DNA from: an uncultured Lachnospiraceae bacterium | GTDB lineage: Bacteria > Bacillota > Clostridia > Lachnospirales > Lachnospiraceae | Direction of reading: 5' to 3' | DNA length: 64,000 nucleotides | NCBI GenBank assembly: GCA_910578115.1 | Contig: CAJTPO010000001.1 | Location: 55,852 to 119,851 of the forward strand | In this document: piece by piece, positions 23,339 to 32,293 of the stretch | How the letters are laid out: each line of letters starts with the position of its first letter | Position numbering within the stretch: position 1 is the stretch's first letter | Program-made: the position numbers and the translations under genes | The notes under the pieces: generated by a model | Told to the model about the DNA's origin: nothing | Databases searched by the model: none | Seen by the model: only the letters and a program-made list of their open reading frames with translations

Positions 23339-24664
23339 TCAGTCCCTGATATGGTTTCGCAGACAGAATAACGCCAGTACGTTGGGCAGAACCATCAGGG
23401 CATTGATCAGGTCGGTGCTTTCCCAGACGAGACGCATGGGAATGATGGCTCCGAAGTAGATCATCAGAATATAGCCGAGTTTATAGAGCGGAATACCTTT
23501 TTTTCCCATAAGGTATTCCGTTGCCTTTTCCCCGAAATAGGACCAGCCGATGAGTGTGGTAATGGCGAAGGCGGCCAGGGAGACGGTGAGAAAAGCGTCC
23601 CCCACATAGGGCAGGTGTCTGAAGGCGGCGGCTGTCAGACCGGTTTCCGGTACGCCGGCTATGGAAACCGGATCGTAGAGCATGTTGGCCACGATGACGA
23701 TGCCGGTGACAAGGCACATAACGACGGTGTCCCAGAAGACGGCAGTCATGGAGACGTAAGCCTGGATGCGGGGATGGGATACATGGGAAGCGGCGGCCGC
23801 GATGGCGGAAGTGCCGATTCCTGCTTCGTTGGTAAAAAGTCCTCTGGCAATGCCGTAGCGCAGGGCGTGCTGGATGGCGCTGCCCGTCAGGCCGCCGGCC
23901 ACGGAGCCGAAGGAAAAGGCGTCTTTCAGAATCAGCAGACAGGCGGAGAGCAGTACGTTATGATAGAGCAGCAAAAGCAGCAGGCAGCCGAAGAGATAGA
24001 CAAAGCTGATGGCCGGTACCATGCGCTCGCAGATGTTGGCAATGCTTTTTACGCCGCCCAGGATCACGGTGCCGGTGAGGAATGCGAGGACGATTCCCAC
24101 CAGATGGGGCGACAGGTGAAAAGTGGCCTGGGCAGCCTGAGTGACGGAGTTGGCCTGTGTGGTACAGCCGACGCCGAAGGCGGCGACCAGGGTACAGATG
24201 GCGTAGATACTGCCCAGATGTTTGTTATGTAAACCGTTTTTCAGGACATACATGGGGCCGCCAACATAGTCTCCGGAATCGTTCCGGCTGCGGAACAGGA
24301 CGCTTAAGTAGCATTCACTGTAGGCGGTGGCCATGCCCAGGATGCCGGTGATCCAGCACCAGAATACAGCGCCCGGTCCGCCCAGCGCCACAGCAGTGGA
24401 GACACCGATGATATTACCGGTGCCCAGCGTTGCGGCCAGGGTGGTTGCCAGCGCGGAGAACGGGGACAGGTTCTGTCCGGTGTTGTCTGCTTTACCGAAG
24501 GACAGTTTCAGCGCATAGAAAAGATTGCGCTGTGGAAAATGCAGCTTCAAAGTGAAATAAATGTGGGTTCCCATCAGAAGTGTCAGGAGGGGAATACTCC
24601 AGATCAGGTCGTTGAGTCGTTCCAGCAGAGCCATAGGCGATAGGTATTCCTTATCAGATGGCAT
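23339..24664 (-). CDS. Sodium:alanine symporter family (AGCS) transporter
   Basis: 441 residues, ~10-11 TM helices. Signature stretches are 'FSALATTLAATLGTGNIIGV' (the AGCS motif region), 'GGPGAVFWCWITGILGMATA' and 'GLFTNEAGIGTSAIAAAASH' followed by the C-terminal 'AFAITTLIGWSYFGEKATEY'. Members import alanine, glycine or related small amino acids with Na+. It is convergent with the chemoreceptor-like gene, with 67 bases between stops, and stands as a single gene. Confidence 0.95.
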   Translation of the reverse strand: MPSDKEYLSPMALLERLNDLIWSIPLLTLLMGTHIYFTLKLHFPQRNLFYALKLSFGKADNTGQNLSPFSALATTLAATLGTGNIIGVSTAVALGGPGAVFWCWITGILGMATAYSECYLSVLFRSRNDSGDYVGGPMYVLKNGLHNKHLGSIYAICTLVAAFGVGCTTQANSVTQAAQATFHLSPHLVGIVLAFLTGTVILGGVKSIANICERMVPAISFVYLFGCLLLLLLYHNVLLSACLLILKDAFSFGSVAGGLTGSAIQHALRYGIARGLFTNEAGIGTSAIAAAASHVSHPRIQAYVSMTAVFWDTVVMCLVTGIVIVANMLYDPVSIAGVPETGLTAAAFRHLPYVGDAFLTVSLAAFAITTLIGWSYFGEKATEYLMGKKGIPLYKLGYILMIYFGAIIPMRLVWESTDLINALMVLPNVLALFCLRNHIRD

Positions 24665-24817
24665 TTTCGCGTGGCAGGATTTCCTGCCGGCGGCAGCCTT
24701 TTCATTCTATATATATCGATAGGGAGCGGTAAAAAGAACTTAAAATGTGTTACACTTATGGTAAAAATAAAAACGGGAGGCCAAAGGAGCAATGGCCGCC
24801 GAAGACGGGAGGTACGT

Positions 24818-25201
24818 ATGGAAGAGCGGGCATATCAGTGGGCGCAGGCACTGTGTTCCTGCGCGGGGGAAGATGCGGATTTTCTGCGGGAATTCTGGCA
24901 GGCACTGTTGCAGTCAGAGGAAGTCTACAGAGAATTCGTGTATTATCTGGAGCATGGGACGTTTTTGTGTGAGTACAAGGTGGCGGGTTACAGCGTGGTG
25001 GATATTATGGTGTGGCAGATCGATCATTTTAAGGCGAATCTGGATCTGAGCCACAGTGGGGCAGCCTATGTGGGAGGACAAAACGGGGACAGGATGCTGT
25101 TAAAAGCTTTTGACACCATGCTGAGGATGGAGCGGGAACCGGAACGGTACGCGGCGTCCATGCGCAGCGAGACAGGGACGGATTATCCTGATAAATATTA
25201 A
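24818..25201 (+). CDS. Hypothetical protein, 127 residues
   Basis: Start chosen at the ATG at 24818 with GGGAGG 5 bases upstream; the frame is open further upstream without a ribosome site. The product is soluble, acidic and aromatic-rich ('EEVYREFVYYLEHGTFLCEY', then 'GYSVVDIMVWQIDHFKANLD'), with no signal peptide and no motif I recognise. It lies 33 bases before the NA37-type gene on the same strand, so both are probably cotranscribed. Codon use is like its neighbours, which supports it being real. No function is proposed. Confidence 0.7.
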   Translation: MEERAYQWAQALCSCAGEDADFLREFWQALLQSEEVYREFVYYLEHGTFLCEYKVAGYSVVDIMVWQIDHFKANLDLSHSGAAYVGGQNGDRMLLKAFDTMLRMEREPERYAASMRSETGTDYPDKY

Positions 25202-25234
25202 GCCTGACAGGACGGAAAGGAATATGACGCACAA

Positions 25235-26260
25235 ATGAACAAAGAGGATATCAGGATCAAAAATGTGATCATACATATCATGGATCCCACCATCGGCATG
25301 CCGGTGCTGTCGGATACAGAGCTGGAGTACGGTTCTGAGATCGCGGAATTCTTAAAGGAGCATATTGCCAGGATCAGTTCCGGGGATGATGCCAAGGAAT
25401 GTCGGTTTTATAAGGAAGAGTCGGAAATCTATCAAATGTTAAATGCGTATTCTGATGAAGACTTTGTCACGGTCAGCAAGAACATTGCCGGGCTTCTTTA
25501 TGAGATCATGAGCAGTAATATCGACATTCCGCCGGCGGATCTGCTGGTGGTTCGTCTGCGGGAAGGAGAAGAAGAATATCTGGCGCTCTTGAAGATGAAT
25601 TACAAGGCTTTCTACACCCACAGGACGATGGCGTCAGAGGACGGGGAGAGCAACTGCAATGAGATCATACGGCACAAGTCCATACTGCCCTCGGAGAGCC
25701 AGCGGTTGACGGAAGCGGCGATCATTCGTCTCAGCGACCTGGCGCTGCAGGTGATCGAGAGAAAGTATGAGGTGAACGGGGAAAAGACGAATTATTTCTC
25801 ATTTCTTTTCCTGAAATGCAGTGCTCACATGTCCCATAAATCGAAGTTGTCCATCGTGAGCCGGGCGGTGGAGAGTGTGCAGAAAGAGGGCTTTGACGAG
25901 ACGGAGCGTTTTGAGAAACAGATGCGGGCCAAGAGCATCATTCAGGAGGTGATCGAGGAAAAGGGCGGCTTTGTGGTGGAGGAGCTGGCAGAGAAAATTT
26001 TTGAGGAAGAACCGGAATTAAAAGTCGCGTTTCAGGATAAGATGGAAAAGTACGATATGGTGAAGGAAGAGATACAGCCTCAGAGTGAGAATACGGTGCG
26101 CAGATATCAGAGCCAGCATCTGTATACGGATACCGGAATTGAGATCAAGATTCCCATGGAGCAGTATAAGAATCCACACAGTGTGGAGTTTATCACCAAT
26201 CCGGACGGGACGATCTCGGTACTGATCAAAAATATAGAACATCTGGAGGCGAAGCTGTAA
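25235..26260 (+). CDS. 37-kDa nucleoid-associated protein (NA37/YejK-like)
   Basis: 341 residues, the family's usual size. The N-terminus 'KNVIIHIMDPTIGMPVLSDT' and the middle 'NDICIPPADLLV'-like segment (here SSNIDIPPADLLVVRLREGE) match the NdpA/YejK family; the conserved region 'YFSFLFLKCSAHMSHKSKLS' is unusual in detail. NdpA-type proteins bind the nucleoid in Gammaproteobacteria; Gram-positive members are uncharacterised and some occur beside defence or mobile genes. Here the neighbours are an unknown small protein and a lipase-like protein, so no role is evident. Confidence 0.83.
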   Translation: MNKEDIRIKNVIIHIMDPTIGMPVLSDTELEYGSEIAEFLKEHIARISSGDDAKECRFYKEESEIYQMLNAYSDEDFVTVSKNIAGLLYEIMSSNIDIPPADLLVVRLREGEEEYLALLKMNYKAFYTHRTMASEDGESNCNEIIRHKSILPSESQRLTEAAIIRLSDLALQVIERKYEVNGEKTNYFSFLFLKCSAHMSHKSKLSIVSRAVESVQKEGFDETERFEKQMRAKSIIQEVIEEKGGFVVEELAEKIFEEEPELKVAFQDKMEKYDMVKEEIQPQSENTVRRYQSQHLYTDTGIEIKIPMEQYKNPHSVEFITNPDGTISVLIKNIEHLEAKL

Positions 26261-26364
26261 GGAGAGAGGGAGTGGCATTGTGCAGGAAACCGTGACAGGG
26301 AAGAGAAAGGCTGTATGGTTGCAAAGAGACATGCAGTATGGTCGGCAGGCGGAGGATTGATCTT

Positions 26365-27507
26365 ATGGGAACAGTTTTGGATTATTTGAAAGAGTATGGG
26401 GATTATGCGCTGGCGGAGAAACCTTTCAGTGAGGTGGACAGTCTGATTCTCAGCCAGTTCTCCTATCTGAAATTCGATGAGATGGTGTCCGGTAGACAGA
26501 CGGGACAAAATGCAGGTGTGACAGGAACCGTGGCGGTCAGCCTGGAAGAGATGTTTGGGCATGAAAAGTATGATTCCCTGTATGGAGACGAGCGGTATCG
26601 GCGGGATAACACGGCGCTTTTTCTTGGAATGTATGGAAGCAGGCGGTTTCATGACACCAAAATAATAAATTATGTAAACCAAATTGATCTGGATACGGAG
26701 ATGCAGTTTTCAGCGGTGACGATTCTGCTGCCGGGTGGTATGGTCTACGTGGCTTTTCGGGGAACGGACGAAACCATTGTGGGCTGGAAGGAAGATCTGA
26801 ATCTGGCCTTCTCCGAGCCGGTGCCGGGACAGCGCCTGAGTGTGGAGTATCTGAATCAAACGGCGGAAACCTTTGCGGGGGCGTTCTGTGTGGGTGGGCA
26901 TTCCAAAGGCGGCAATCTGGCCGTGTACGCGTCTATGAACTGCCGGGAAGACGTGCGGGCCCGGATCGTGACGATCTATGACCATGACGGCCCGGGATTC
27001 CGGCCGGAGGTAAAGGAACAGGGGGCTTATGCGGAGATTGTGGACAGGATACGCAAGACGGTTCCGCGCTCTTCTCTGGTGGGAATGCTGCTGTATTCGG
27101 AGGGAGAGTATGAGGTGGTGGAGAGCAGAACCGTCGGGCTGGCACAGCACAATCCGTATACCTGGCTGGTCAGGGAAGATTCCTTCCAGATCGTGAAAGA
27201 TATCCGTACGGGGCGGAAATTCATGGATGAGGCGTTGAATCAGTGGATTCTCTCGCTGTCGCAGGAAGAGATGCATACTTTTGTGGATACTTTCTATCAG
27301 GTGATCCTGGCCTCGGAGACCGATAATCTGATCGATCTTACCGCCAACTGGACAAAAAGCCTGCATGGCATCAGAATGGCCATAAAGGAGATAGAACCGG
27401 AGACGGAGAAAGTTATCCGGCAGATTCTGCGGGCGCTTCTTGAGGTTATTTCCACAAATATCAAGGAACGAAACAGCACGGGCAGGTCTGAACATTCACT
27501 GCACTGA
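26365..27507 (+). CDS. DUF2974 alpha/beta-hydrolase-like protein
   Basis: 380 residues from the ATG at 26365, with GGAGG 9 bases upstream. The fold is that of the DUF2974/Mbeg1-like group: 'NTALFLGMYGSRRFHDTKII', 'VYVAFRGTDETIVGWKEDLN' (oxyanion side) and the nucleophile elbow GGHSKGGNLAVYASM with the serine of GHSKG. A matching Asp/His pair probably lies in 'IVTIYDHDGPGFRPEV' and near the C-terminus. It is probably a cytoplasmic lipase or esterase; no signal peptide is seen. Its last 12 bases overlap the end of the convergent GATase-like gene. Confidence 0.88.
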   Translation: MGTVLDYLKEYGDYALAEKPFSEVDSLILSQFSYLKFDEMVSGRQTGQNAGVTGTVAVSLEEMFGHEKYDSLYGDERYRRDNTALFLGMYGSRRFHDTKIINYVNQIDLDTEMQFSAVTILLPGGMVYVAFRGTDETIVGWKEDLNLAFSEPVPGQRLSVEYLNQTAETFAGAFCVGGHSKGGNLAVYASMNCREDVRARIVTIYDHDGPGFRPEVKEQGAYAEIVDRIRKTVPRSSLVGMLLYSEGEYEVVESRTVGLAQHNPYTWLVREDSFQIVKDIRTGRKFMDEALNQWILSLSQEEMHTFVDTFYQVILASETDNLIDLTANWTKSLHGIRMAIKEIEPETEKVIRQILRALLEVISTNIKERNSTGRSEHSLH

Positions 27508-28185
27508 CCGTATCAGGGTGGCCGGAGGGGATGCCTGGGTTTCTGCGAAATACTGCAGGAGTCTGTCGCCGCTGCCGTCCGGCAGGCGCTCCGGATGCCA
27601 CTGTACGGCGATGACCGGCAGAAAGGTATGCCGGACCCCTTCGATGATATTGTCGCCGGCACGGCAGACTGGAACCAGATTTTTGCCCAGATGGTCCAGG
27701 GCCTGGTGGTGGGCGGAGTTGACTGATGTGCTGAGTCCGTACAGCTGATAGAAGAAATCGGAGCGTGTCAGACCGCTGTGGTAGACCTGATGGATTTGGT
27801 CTGCGCCGTTCCACTGGTGGTTTGAGGCGGTGGGAATGTGCTGGTTGATGGTGCCGCCCAGGGCTACATTGATCAACTGCAGCCCCTTACAGATACCGAG
27901 TATGGGTTTGCCATGCTGCAGAAAGGATTCGAGAGCCTGCATCTGCAGAATATCCAGTTCGGTGTCTATACTGCGGGAACCACGGTTTTGCTGTCCGAAG
28001 AAGGCAGGAGTGATGTCGCCGCCGCCGGGCAGCAGCAGATGGGAAGCGGTGGCGGCTTCTTCGGGATCTGAGGTGGTAAAGCAGGAAAGTGACAGCCTGT
28101 GCAGGGCATTTTCATAGTTTACGGTATCGCGGCTGCGGCCGAGAATGGCGATGCTGACGGGGACTGCAGTTTCGGAAGAAATCAT
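27496..28185 (-). CDS. Gamma-glutamyl-gamma-aminobutyrate hydrolase family (class I GATase-like peptidase C26)
   Basis: 229 residues, close to the family norm. The nucleophile elbow is 'PILGICKGLQLINVALGG' (catalytic Cys), the oxyanion site is LLPGGGDITP, and the His-Glu pair is in AVQWHPE. Members split gamma-glutamyl amides of GABA, spermidine-type polyamines and related compounds in the cytoplasm. The GGAGG site lies 5 bases before the ATG. It is divergent from the GH51 gene (116 bases apart) and its 3' end overlaps the DUF2974 gene. The exact amide cleaved cannot be told. Confidence 0.92.
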   Translation of the reverse strand: MISSETAVPVSIAILGRSRDTVNYENALHRLSLSCFTTSDPEEAATASHLLLPGGGDITPAFFGQQNRGSRSIDTELDILQMQALESFLQHGKPILGICKGLQLINVALGGTINQHIPTASNHQWNGADQIHQVYHSGLTRSDFFYQLYGLSTSVNSAHHQALDHLGKNLVPVCRAGDNIIEGVRHTFLPVIAVQWHPERLPDGSGDRLLQYFAETQASPPATLIRSVQ

Positions 28186-28301
28186 GGTGTGCCTCCGGTC
28201 ATAGTTGTGTTAGTATAGTATATGTAACTATTCAAGATAGTTTAATCCGGTCTGCGGTCCTGTCAGGCCGGAGTGTGAAAAGAAAGGAACAGGTGTTGGT
28301 T

Positions 28302-29810
28302 ATGGCGAAATTATTTATTAACGAGAGAAATCGGAAAGGGCATATCAATCCGGAGATCTACGGGCATTTCTCGGAGCATCTGGGACGATGTATCTATGAA
28401 GGGCTGTATGTGGGGGAAGACTCGGAGATTCCCAATGTGAACGGGATGCGTACAGATGTCGTGGAGGCCCTGAAAGAGATGAAGATTCCTGTGCTGCGGT
28501 GGCCGGGCGGATGCTTTGCTGATGAGTATCACTGGCGGGACGGTATTGGGCCGAAGGAGAGCAGAAAGAGGATGATCAACACTCACTGGGGCGGTGTTGT
28601 GGAAGACAACAGCTTTGGAACGCATGAGTTCTTCGAGCTGTGTGAACAGCTGGGCTGTAAGACTTATGTGAATGGCAATGTGGGCAGCGGTACGGTGCAG
28701 GAGATGAGTGAATGGGTGGAGTACATGACCTTTGACGGTGTGTCTCCCATGGCTGACCTGCGTAAGAAAAACGGGCATGAGAAAGCGTGGAAAGTCGATT
28801 ATTTCGGCGTGGGGAATGAAAACTGGGGATGCGGCGGAAATATGACGCCGGAGTATTATGCGAATCTGTACAGAAGATATCAGACCTATGTGCGACAGTA
28901 TCATAAGGATGCACCGATCAGGAAAGTGTGCGGCGGACCTAATGTGGCGGACTATTTCTGGACGGAGGAAGTATTAAAGACCTGCTTTGCGAAGCCGCAG
29001 CCGGGTGGAGGTAAGGGATTTATGGATGGCCTCTCTCTGCATTATTATGTGCATCCGGGCGGATGGCAGGACAAGGGAAGTGCTACGGAATTTGATGATA
29101 AGACATGGTATAAGACGATGGCAAAGGCTGTCTATATTGAGGAGCTGATTGTACGTCATGGCGCGATCATGGACCAGTATGATCCGGAGAAGAAGATCGG
29201 TATGATCGTGGACGAATGGGGCTGCTGGTTTGATGTGGAGCCGGGAACGAATCCGGGCTTTCTGTATCAGCAGAATACCATGCGAGATGCGCTGGTGGCA
29301 GGGGTATCGCTGAATATCTTCAACAAGCATTGTGACCGCGTGAAGATGGCCTGCATTGCGCAGATGGTCAACGTGCTGCAGTCCGTGATCCTGACGGAGG
29401 GGCCGAAGATGCTTCTGACGCCAACTTATCATGTGTTCCATATGTACAGACATCATCAGGATGCGCAGCTGGTGGACAGCTATATCGAGGATAATAAGGC
29501 CATCGGTGTGGAGACAGAGTGCCAGGTACCGCTTTTGAGCGAGTCTGTGTCGGTGGATGATGAGGGGTATGTGAATGTGACACTGAGTAATCTGTCCGTA
29601 ACGGAGGATGTGCCGGTGGAGATGGTATTCGCGCAGCTTCTGCCCGGCGAGGTGACGGCGACGATCCTGCGGGAAGAGATGCATGCTTACAATACATTCG
29701 AAGAGCCGGAGAAGGTGAAGGAAGCGGTGTTTGATGCTTACGAGATCAGGGACGGTAAAGTCTGCTTTACGGCTCCGGCATGCAGTGTGATCAGTTTCCG
29801 CATAAAATAG
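28302..29810 (+). CDS. abfA: Intracellular alpha-L-arabinofuranosidase, GH51
   Basis: 502 residues, typical for GH51. It removes terminal alpha-L-arabinofuranosyl units from arabino-oligosaccharides taken into the cell; there is no signal peptide. The N-terminus 'HINPEIYGHFSEHLGRCIYE' and 'PVLRWPGGCFADEYHWRDGI' are family hallmarks. The acid/base is E173 in GVGNENWGCGG, the nucleophile E305 in VDEWGCWFD; a C-terminal beta domain follows. The start at 28302 has AGGTG 7 bases upstream. It stands alone with no arabinose transporter or kinase beside it, so import depends on genes elsewhere or on the generalist transporters downstream. Confidence 0.96.
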   Translation: MAKLFINERNRKGHINPEIYGHFSEHLGRCIYEGLYVGEDSEIPNVNGMRTDVVEALKEMKIPVLRWPGGCFADEYHWRDGIGPKESRKRMINTHWGGVVEDNSFGTHEFFELCEQLGCKTYVNGNVGSGTVQEMSEWVEYMTFDGVSPMADLRKKNGHEKAWKVDYFGVGNENWGCGGNMTPEYYANLYRRYQTYVRQYHKDAPIRKVCGGPNVADYFWTEEVLKTCFAKPQPGGGKGFMDGLSLHYYVHPGGWQDKGSATEFDDKTWYKTMAKAVYIEELIVRHGAIMDQYDPEKKIGMIVDEWGCWFDVEPGTNPGFLYQQNTMRDALVAGVSLNIFNKHCDRVKMACIAQMVNVLQSVILTEGPKMLLTPTYHVFHMYRHHQDAQLVDSYIEDNKAIGVETECQVPLLSESVSVDDEGYVNVTLSNLSVTEDVPVEMVFAQLLPGEVTATILREEMHAYNTFEEPEKVKEAVFDAYEIRDGKVCFTAPACSVISFRIK

Positions 29811-29876
29811 ATTTCCGATGCGGCTGCGGCAGGATCGCGCCGATTGAGATGAAATGGAAAGAGGCGTATATAAGAT

Positions 29877-30146
29877 ATGGAAAAGGAAAAAAGACGCCAC
29901 TGTCGCAAATGCCTGACAAGAGATATGGATCAGAATGCCTATTTTGAAAATCTGCACACGTATATCCGAAATCTGGATGAAGAACTTAAGGTTGAGAAGC
30001 CGCTTTACGAGGAGCGGCTTTCTCTGTGCAGGGATTGTGATCTGCTGCTGGACGGCATGTGCAGGGCGTGCGGCTGTTATGTGGAACTGCGTGCGGTGAT
30101 GAAGAAGAACAGCTGTCCCTACGACAAGTGGCTTTCACGGCAATGA
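29877..30146 (+). CDS. Small zinc-ribbon-like protein (DUF6171 type)
   Basis: 89 residues. Eight cysteines in CxxC-like pairs: CRKC near the N-terminus, then CRDCDLL, CRACGCY and a final CPYDKW. These could bind one or two zinc ions. The protein resembles short DUF6171 proteins seen in Lachnospiraceae; none has a known function. It follows the GH51 gene by 66 bases on the same strand and is convergent with the phosphoesterase gene, whose stop lies 17 bases away. Confidence 0.8.
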   Translation: MEKEKRRHCRKCLTRDMDQNAYFENLHTYIRNLDEELKVEKPLYEERLSLCRDCDLLLDGMCRACGCYVELRAVMKKNSCPYDKWLSRQ

Positions 30147-30163
30147 GGGCGGAGAGGGTCCAT

Positions 30164-30970
30164 TTACAGTAATTTTACCGGACCGGAAATAATCTCCCGC
30201 GCTACATACAGAATACTGTCGATTCTGGCATTCATCGTCCATTTTACCAGGGTCAATTCACCGCACTCAATTTCAATACAGGTGATGCAGCGGGGATGTA
30301 CACAGCTTCCCGTGTTATAGTAGAAGGAAGGCTCCTGCGGGAGCACGGGCCGGTGAGTATGGCCCGTGATCAGGATATGGTGTCTCTCCTCGGCCCATCT
30401 GCGCAGATTTTGTTCACATTTCTCCTTCACTTCGTAATTCTTGGCGGCGCTGGTGGGATCCAGGAAACCAAGATTTTCCAGAGGACTCCAGAAATACCGG
30501 ACCAGGAACCGGGCCAGCGGCCAGAGTGTGGAATTGAGCAGGCTGGCCTGGTGGCCGTGGGTCAGGTAGAGTGACTTTTCAGGAAAAGATTCGGGGCGCA
30601 GCACTACGGCCTCCAGAAAGGCCGGATTCTTTCTGCGGACAATGTTATGGTTGCCGTAGAGAAGATACAGCCGGCCCTTTTCTTCAAACCGGGTGAACAT
30701 GCAGTAGACATCTTCGTGAATTTCGGAGATATTGCGCATTTTTCGGTTCTCCCACAATTCTTCCCCGTCTCCCAGCTCAATATAAGTGAAACCGCTCTGG
30801 TAATAATGCTCCAGTGCCGCGTAATAGAGATGCTGGTTCTTTAGAAAGTTGTCTGAGGAGGTGCCCACACCTCTGTGACAGTCGCTGATCAGAGCGTATC
30901 GGGAGCATTTGTTTAAGGGCAATACGGTTGCCTGCGCGAAAGCGCGGTCCAGGCGGCTTGTGATACTCAT
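30164..30970 (-). CDS. Calcineurin-like metallophosphoesterase
   Basis: 268 residues. Metal motifs in order are ISDCHRG (first Asp and His), ELGDGEELWE (in place of GDxxD), YGNHN (GNHD variant with Asn), LTHGH and ITGHTHRPV. The family hydrolyses phosphomono- or diesters with two metal ions; the layout is reminiscent of UDP-diacylglucosamine pyrophosphatase-like enzymes, though lipid A is not expected here. GGAGGG precedes the ATG. It follows the DUF4474 gene by 54 bases on the same strand and is likely in its operon. Confidence 0.88.
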   Translation of the reverse strand: MSITSRLDRAFAQATVLPLNKCSRYALISDCHRGVGTSSDNFLKNQHLYYAALEHYYQSGFTYIELGDGEELWENRKMRNISEIHEDVYCMFTRFEEKGRLYLLYGNHNIVRRKNPAFLEAVVLRPESFPEKSLYLTHGHQASLLNSTLWPLARFLVRYFWSPLENLGFLDPTSAAKNYEVKEKCEQNLRRWAEERHHILITGHTHRPVLPQEPSFYYNTGSCVHPRCITCIEIECGELTLVKWTMNARIDSILYVAREIISGPVKLL

Positions 30971-31024
30971 GGATTCCCTCCGTTTACAAATTAACAGGCG
31001 TTTAAAATCCCGACTTGCAATTTA

Positions 31025-31978
31025 TTACGGCTTTTTGTGGCGATGCGGACGGCATCTGCGGCAGCCTTTCGGGCGTCGACAGCCGTTTTTTCTGTGGCAG
31101 CGCCTGTGGAAGCGGTGCATGCGCATCAGCTTCCGGAAGCAAAAAGGCAGATAGAAATAGAGGTACAATACGCGGTCTTCCGTACAGATGAAAGGCCGGG
31201 TGACCCAGAGGAAGAGCCGGCAGTACATTTGGTTCAGACACTGGGAAAGGTGACGGTGGAAGCGGGTAAACAGGCCATAGTGAACGGGCAAAGGACGATG
31301 AAAGATGAAAGAAAGACAGAAATTTTGTATGGTGATATTCTCTGCCGGATAGCCTGCAGTGCATAAGCCGTCATGGAAGGCGCTCAGCATTTCCTCATTG
31401 GGAAAATAGATGGCGGCTTTCAGACGCAGGTCGCCGGGACGGGAAAAGACGCCCGGCAGAAAGGCGGTCAGCCACCAGTGTTTTTCGGAGAGCTGGACGT
31501 AAGTGCCGTCCGCTTCGCTCAGATGCAGAGAGCAGGAGAGCATTTCGTGTTTGTCGGCGGCAGAAAAGTGAGCTACCTGATATTCCGCCTCGGATAACAG
31601 TCTGTCGGCATGATAGATACCGATCTCAGCGCCGGTGTTGATGCCGTACTGGCCTTTCCAGAATTCGATCAGCCATGTTTTTCCATGATAGTCGAAGTAG
31701 ACCGGAAGGGAGTCGAAGACCATCTGGAAACGGGGAGCCATATAGTCATAGAACCATGTGTAGCCGGCGGATTTCTGCCACGCGTCAAGGGTGGAAGAGA
31801 AGAAACCGCAGCAGCAGTGGAAGACGTAGCCGAAAGGCTCCGCCAGTTCCTCTAACAGCGAACATTTTTGACATTTATCCATACATTTGATTTTACAGAT
31901 GATCTTTTTTCTGCGGAAATGGCAGAAGAGCATGCCAGAAAGGGCAAACAGCAGCAAGATAAACAATGCAACGTACAT
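31025..31978 (-). CDS. DUF4474 protein with His/Arg/Cys-rich C-terminal tail
   Basis: 317 residues. One N-terminal TM ('YVALFILLLFALSGMLFCHF') anchors the protein. The DUF4474 core follows: 'EPFGYVFHCCCGFFSSTLDAW', then 'WLIEFWKGQYGINTGAEIGI', the latter nearly invariant in this family. The last ~35 residues are extremely basic with many His and Cys ('MHRFHRRCHRKNGC', 'RRCRPHRHKKP'), which is unusual. The function of DUF4474 is unknown. The ribosome site is weak. It is transcribed away from the repeat-bearing gap at 31979-32293 and precedes the metallophosphoesterase. Confidence 0.87.
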   Translation of the reverse strand: MYVALFILLLFALSGMLFCHFRRKKIICKIKCMDKCQKCSLLEELAEPFGYVFHCCCGFFSSTLDAWQKSAGYTWFYDYMAPRFQMVFDSLPVYFDYHGKTWLIEFWKGQYGINTGAEIGIYHADRLLSEAEYQVAHFSAADKHEMLSCSLHLSEADGTYVQLSEKHWWLTAFLPGVFSRPGDLRLKAAIYFPNEEMLSAFHDGLCTAGYPAENITIQNFCLSFIFHRPLPVHYGLFTRFHRHLSQCLNQMYCRLFLWVTRPFICTEDRVLYLYFYLPFCFRKLMRMHRFHRRCHRKNGCRRPKGCRRCRPHRHKKP

Positions 31979-32293
31979 AATGTATAACCTATAATCCTAT
32001 GTGGTTTTGCTCTATTTTATGCTGAGAAATGGAATGAGGTTACTGCATTGTCTGTCCGGACGGCAGTTCTTTTTATTTAGAAATATGAGATTGATTGAAG
32101 ATTTTTCCTTCTTTGTTTCGTTTTTACAGGAAAGAGGATTCAAAACAGGCTTCCATTTCGAAATTGGGGTTACGTATAGTAAACGACATAACAAATTTCT
32201 GTTTCCGGTTCCGGCCAAAGCCATATACGGGAGCTTTTGCAGGACCGAAAACGAAATTTTTAATGTCGTTAACTATAGAAGGAGGAAAAGAAT
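31979..32293. other. Intergenic region carrying repeat copy 2 and divergent promoters
   Basis: 315 bases between the DUF4474 gene (minus) and a lipoprotein gene (plus). The first ~195 bases are AT-rich with no gene that I can support. The 103-bp repeat fills 32175-32277, and a ribosome site (AAGGAGG) follows directly. Confidence 0.8.
32175..32277 (+). mobile_element. 103-bp palindromic repeat, copy 2 (MITE-like)
   Basis: Begins TATAGTAAACGACATAACAA and ends with TTAATGTCGTTAACTATA; same length as copy 1 and ~85% identical when aligned in the matching orientation, with the outer ~25 bases almost unchanged and the middle more diverged. TA dinucleotides at both ends would fit an IS630/Tc1-type insertion, though no transposase is present. 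It ends 16 bases before the start of the lipoprotein gene. The sequence right after it (GAAGG) is shared with copy 1. Confidence 0.85.
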
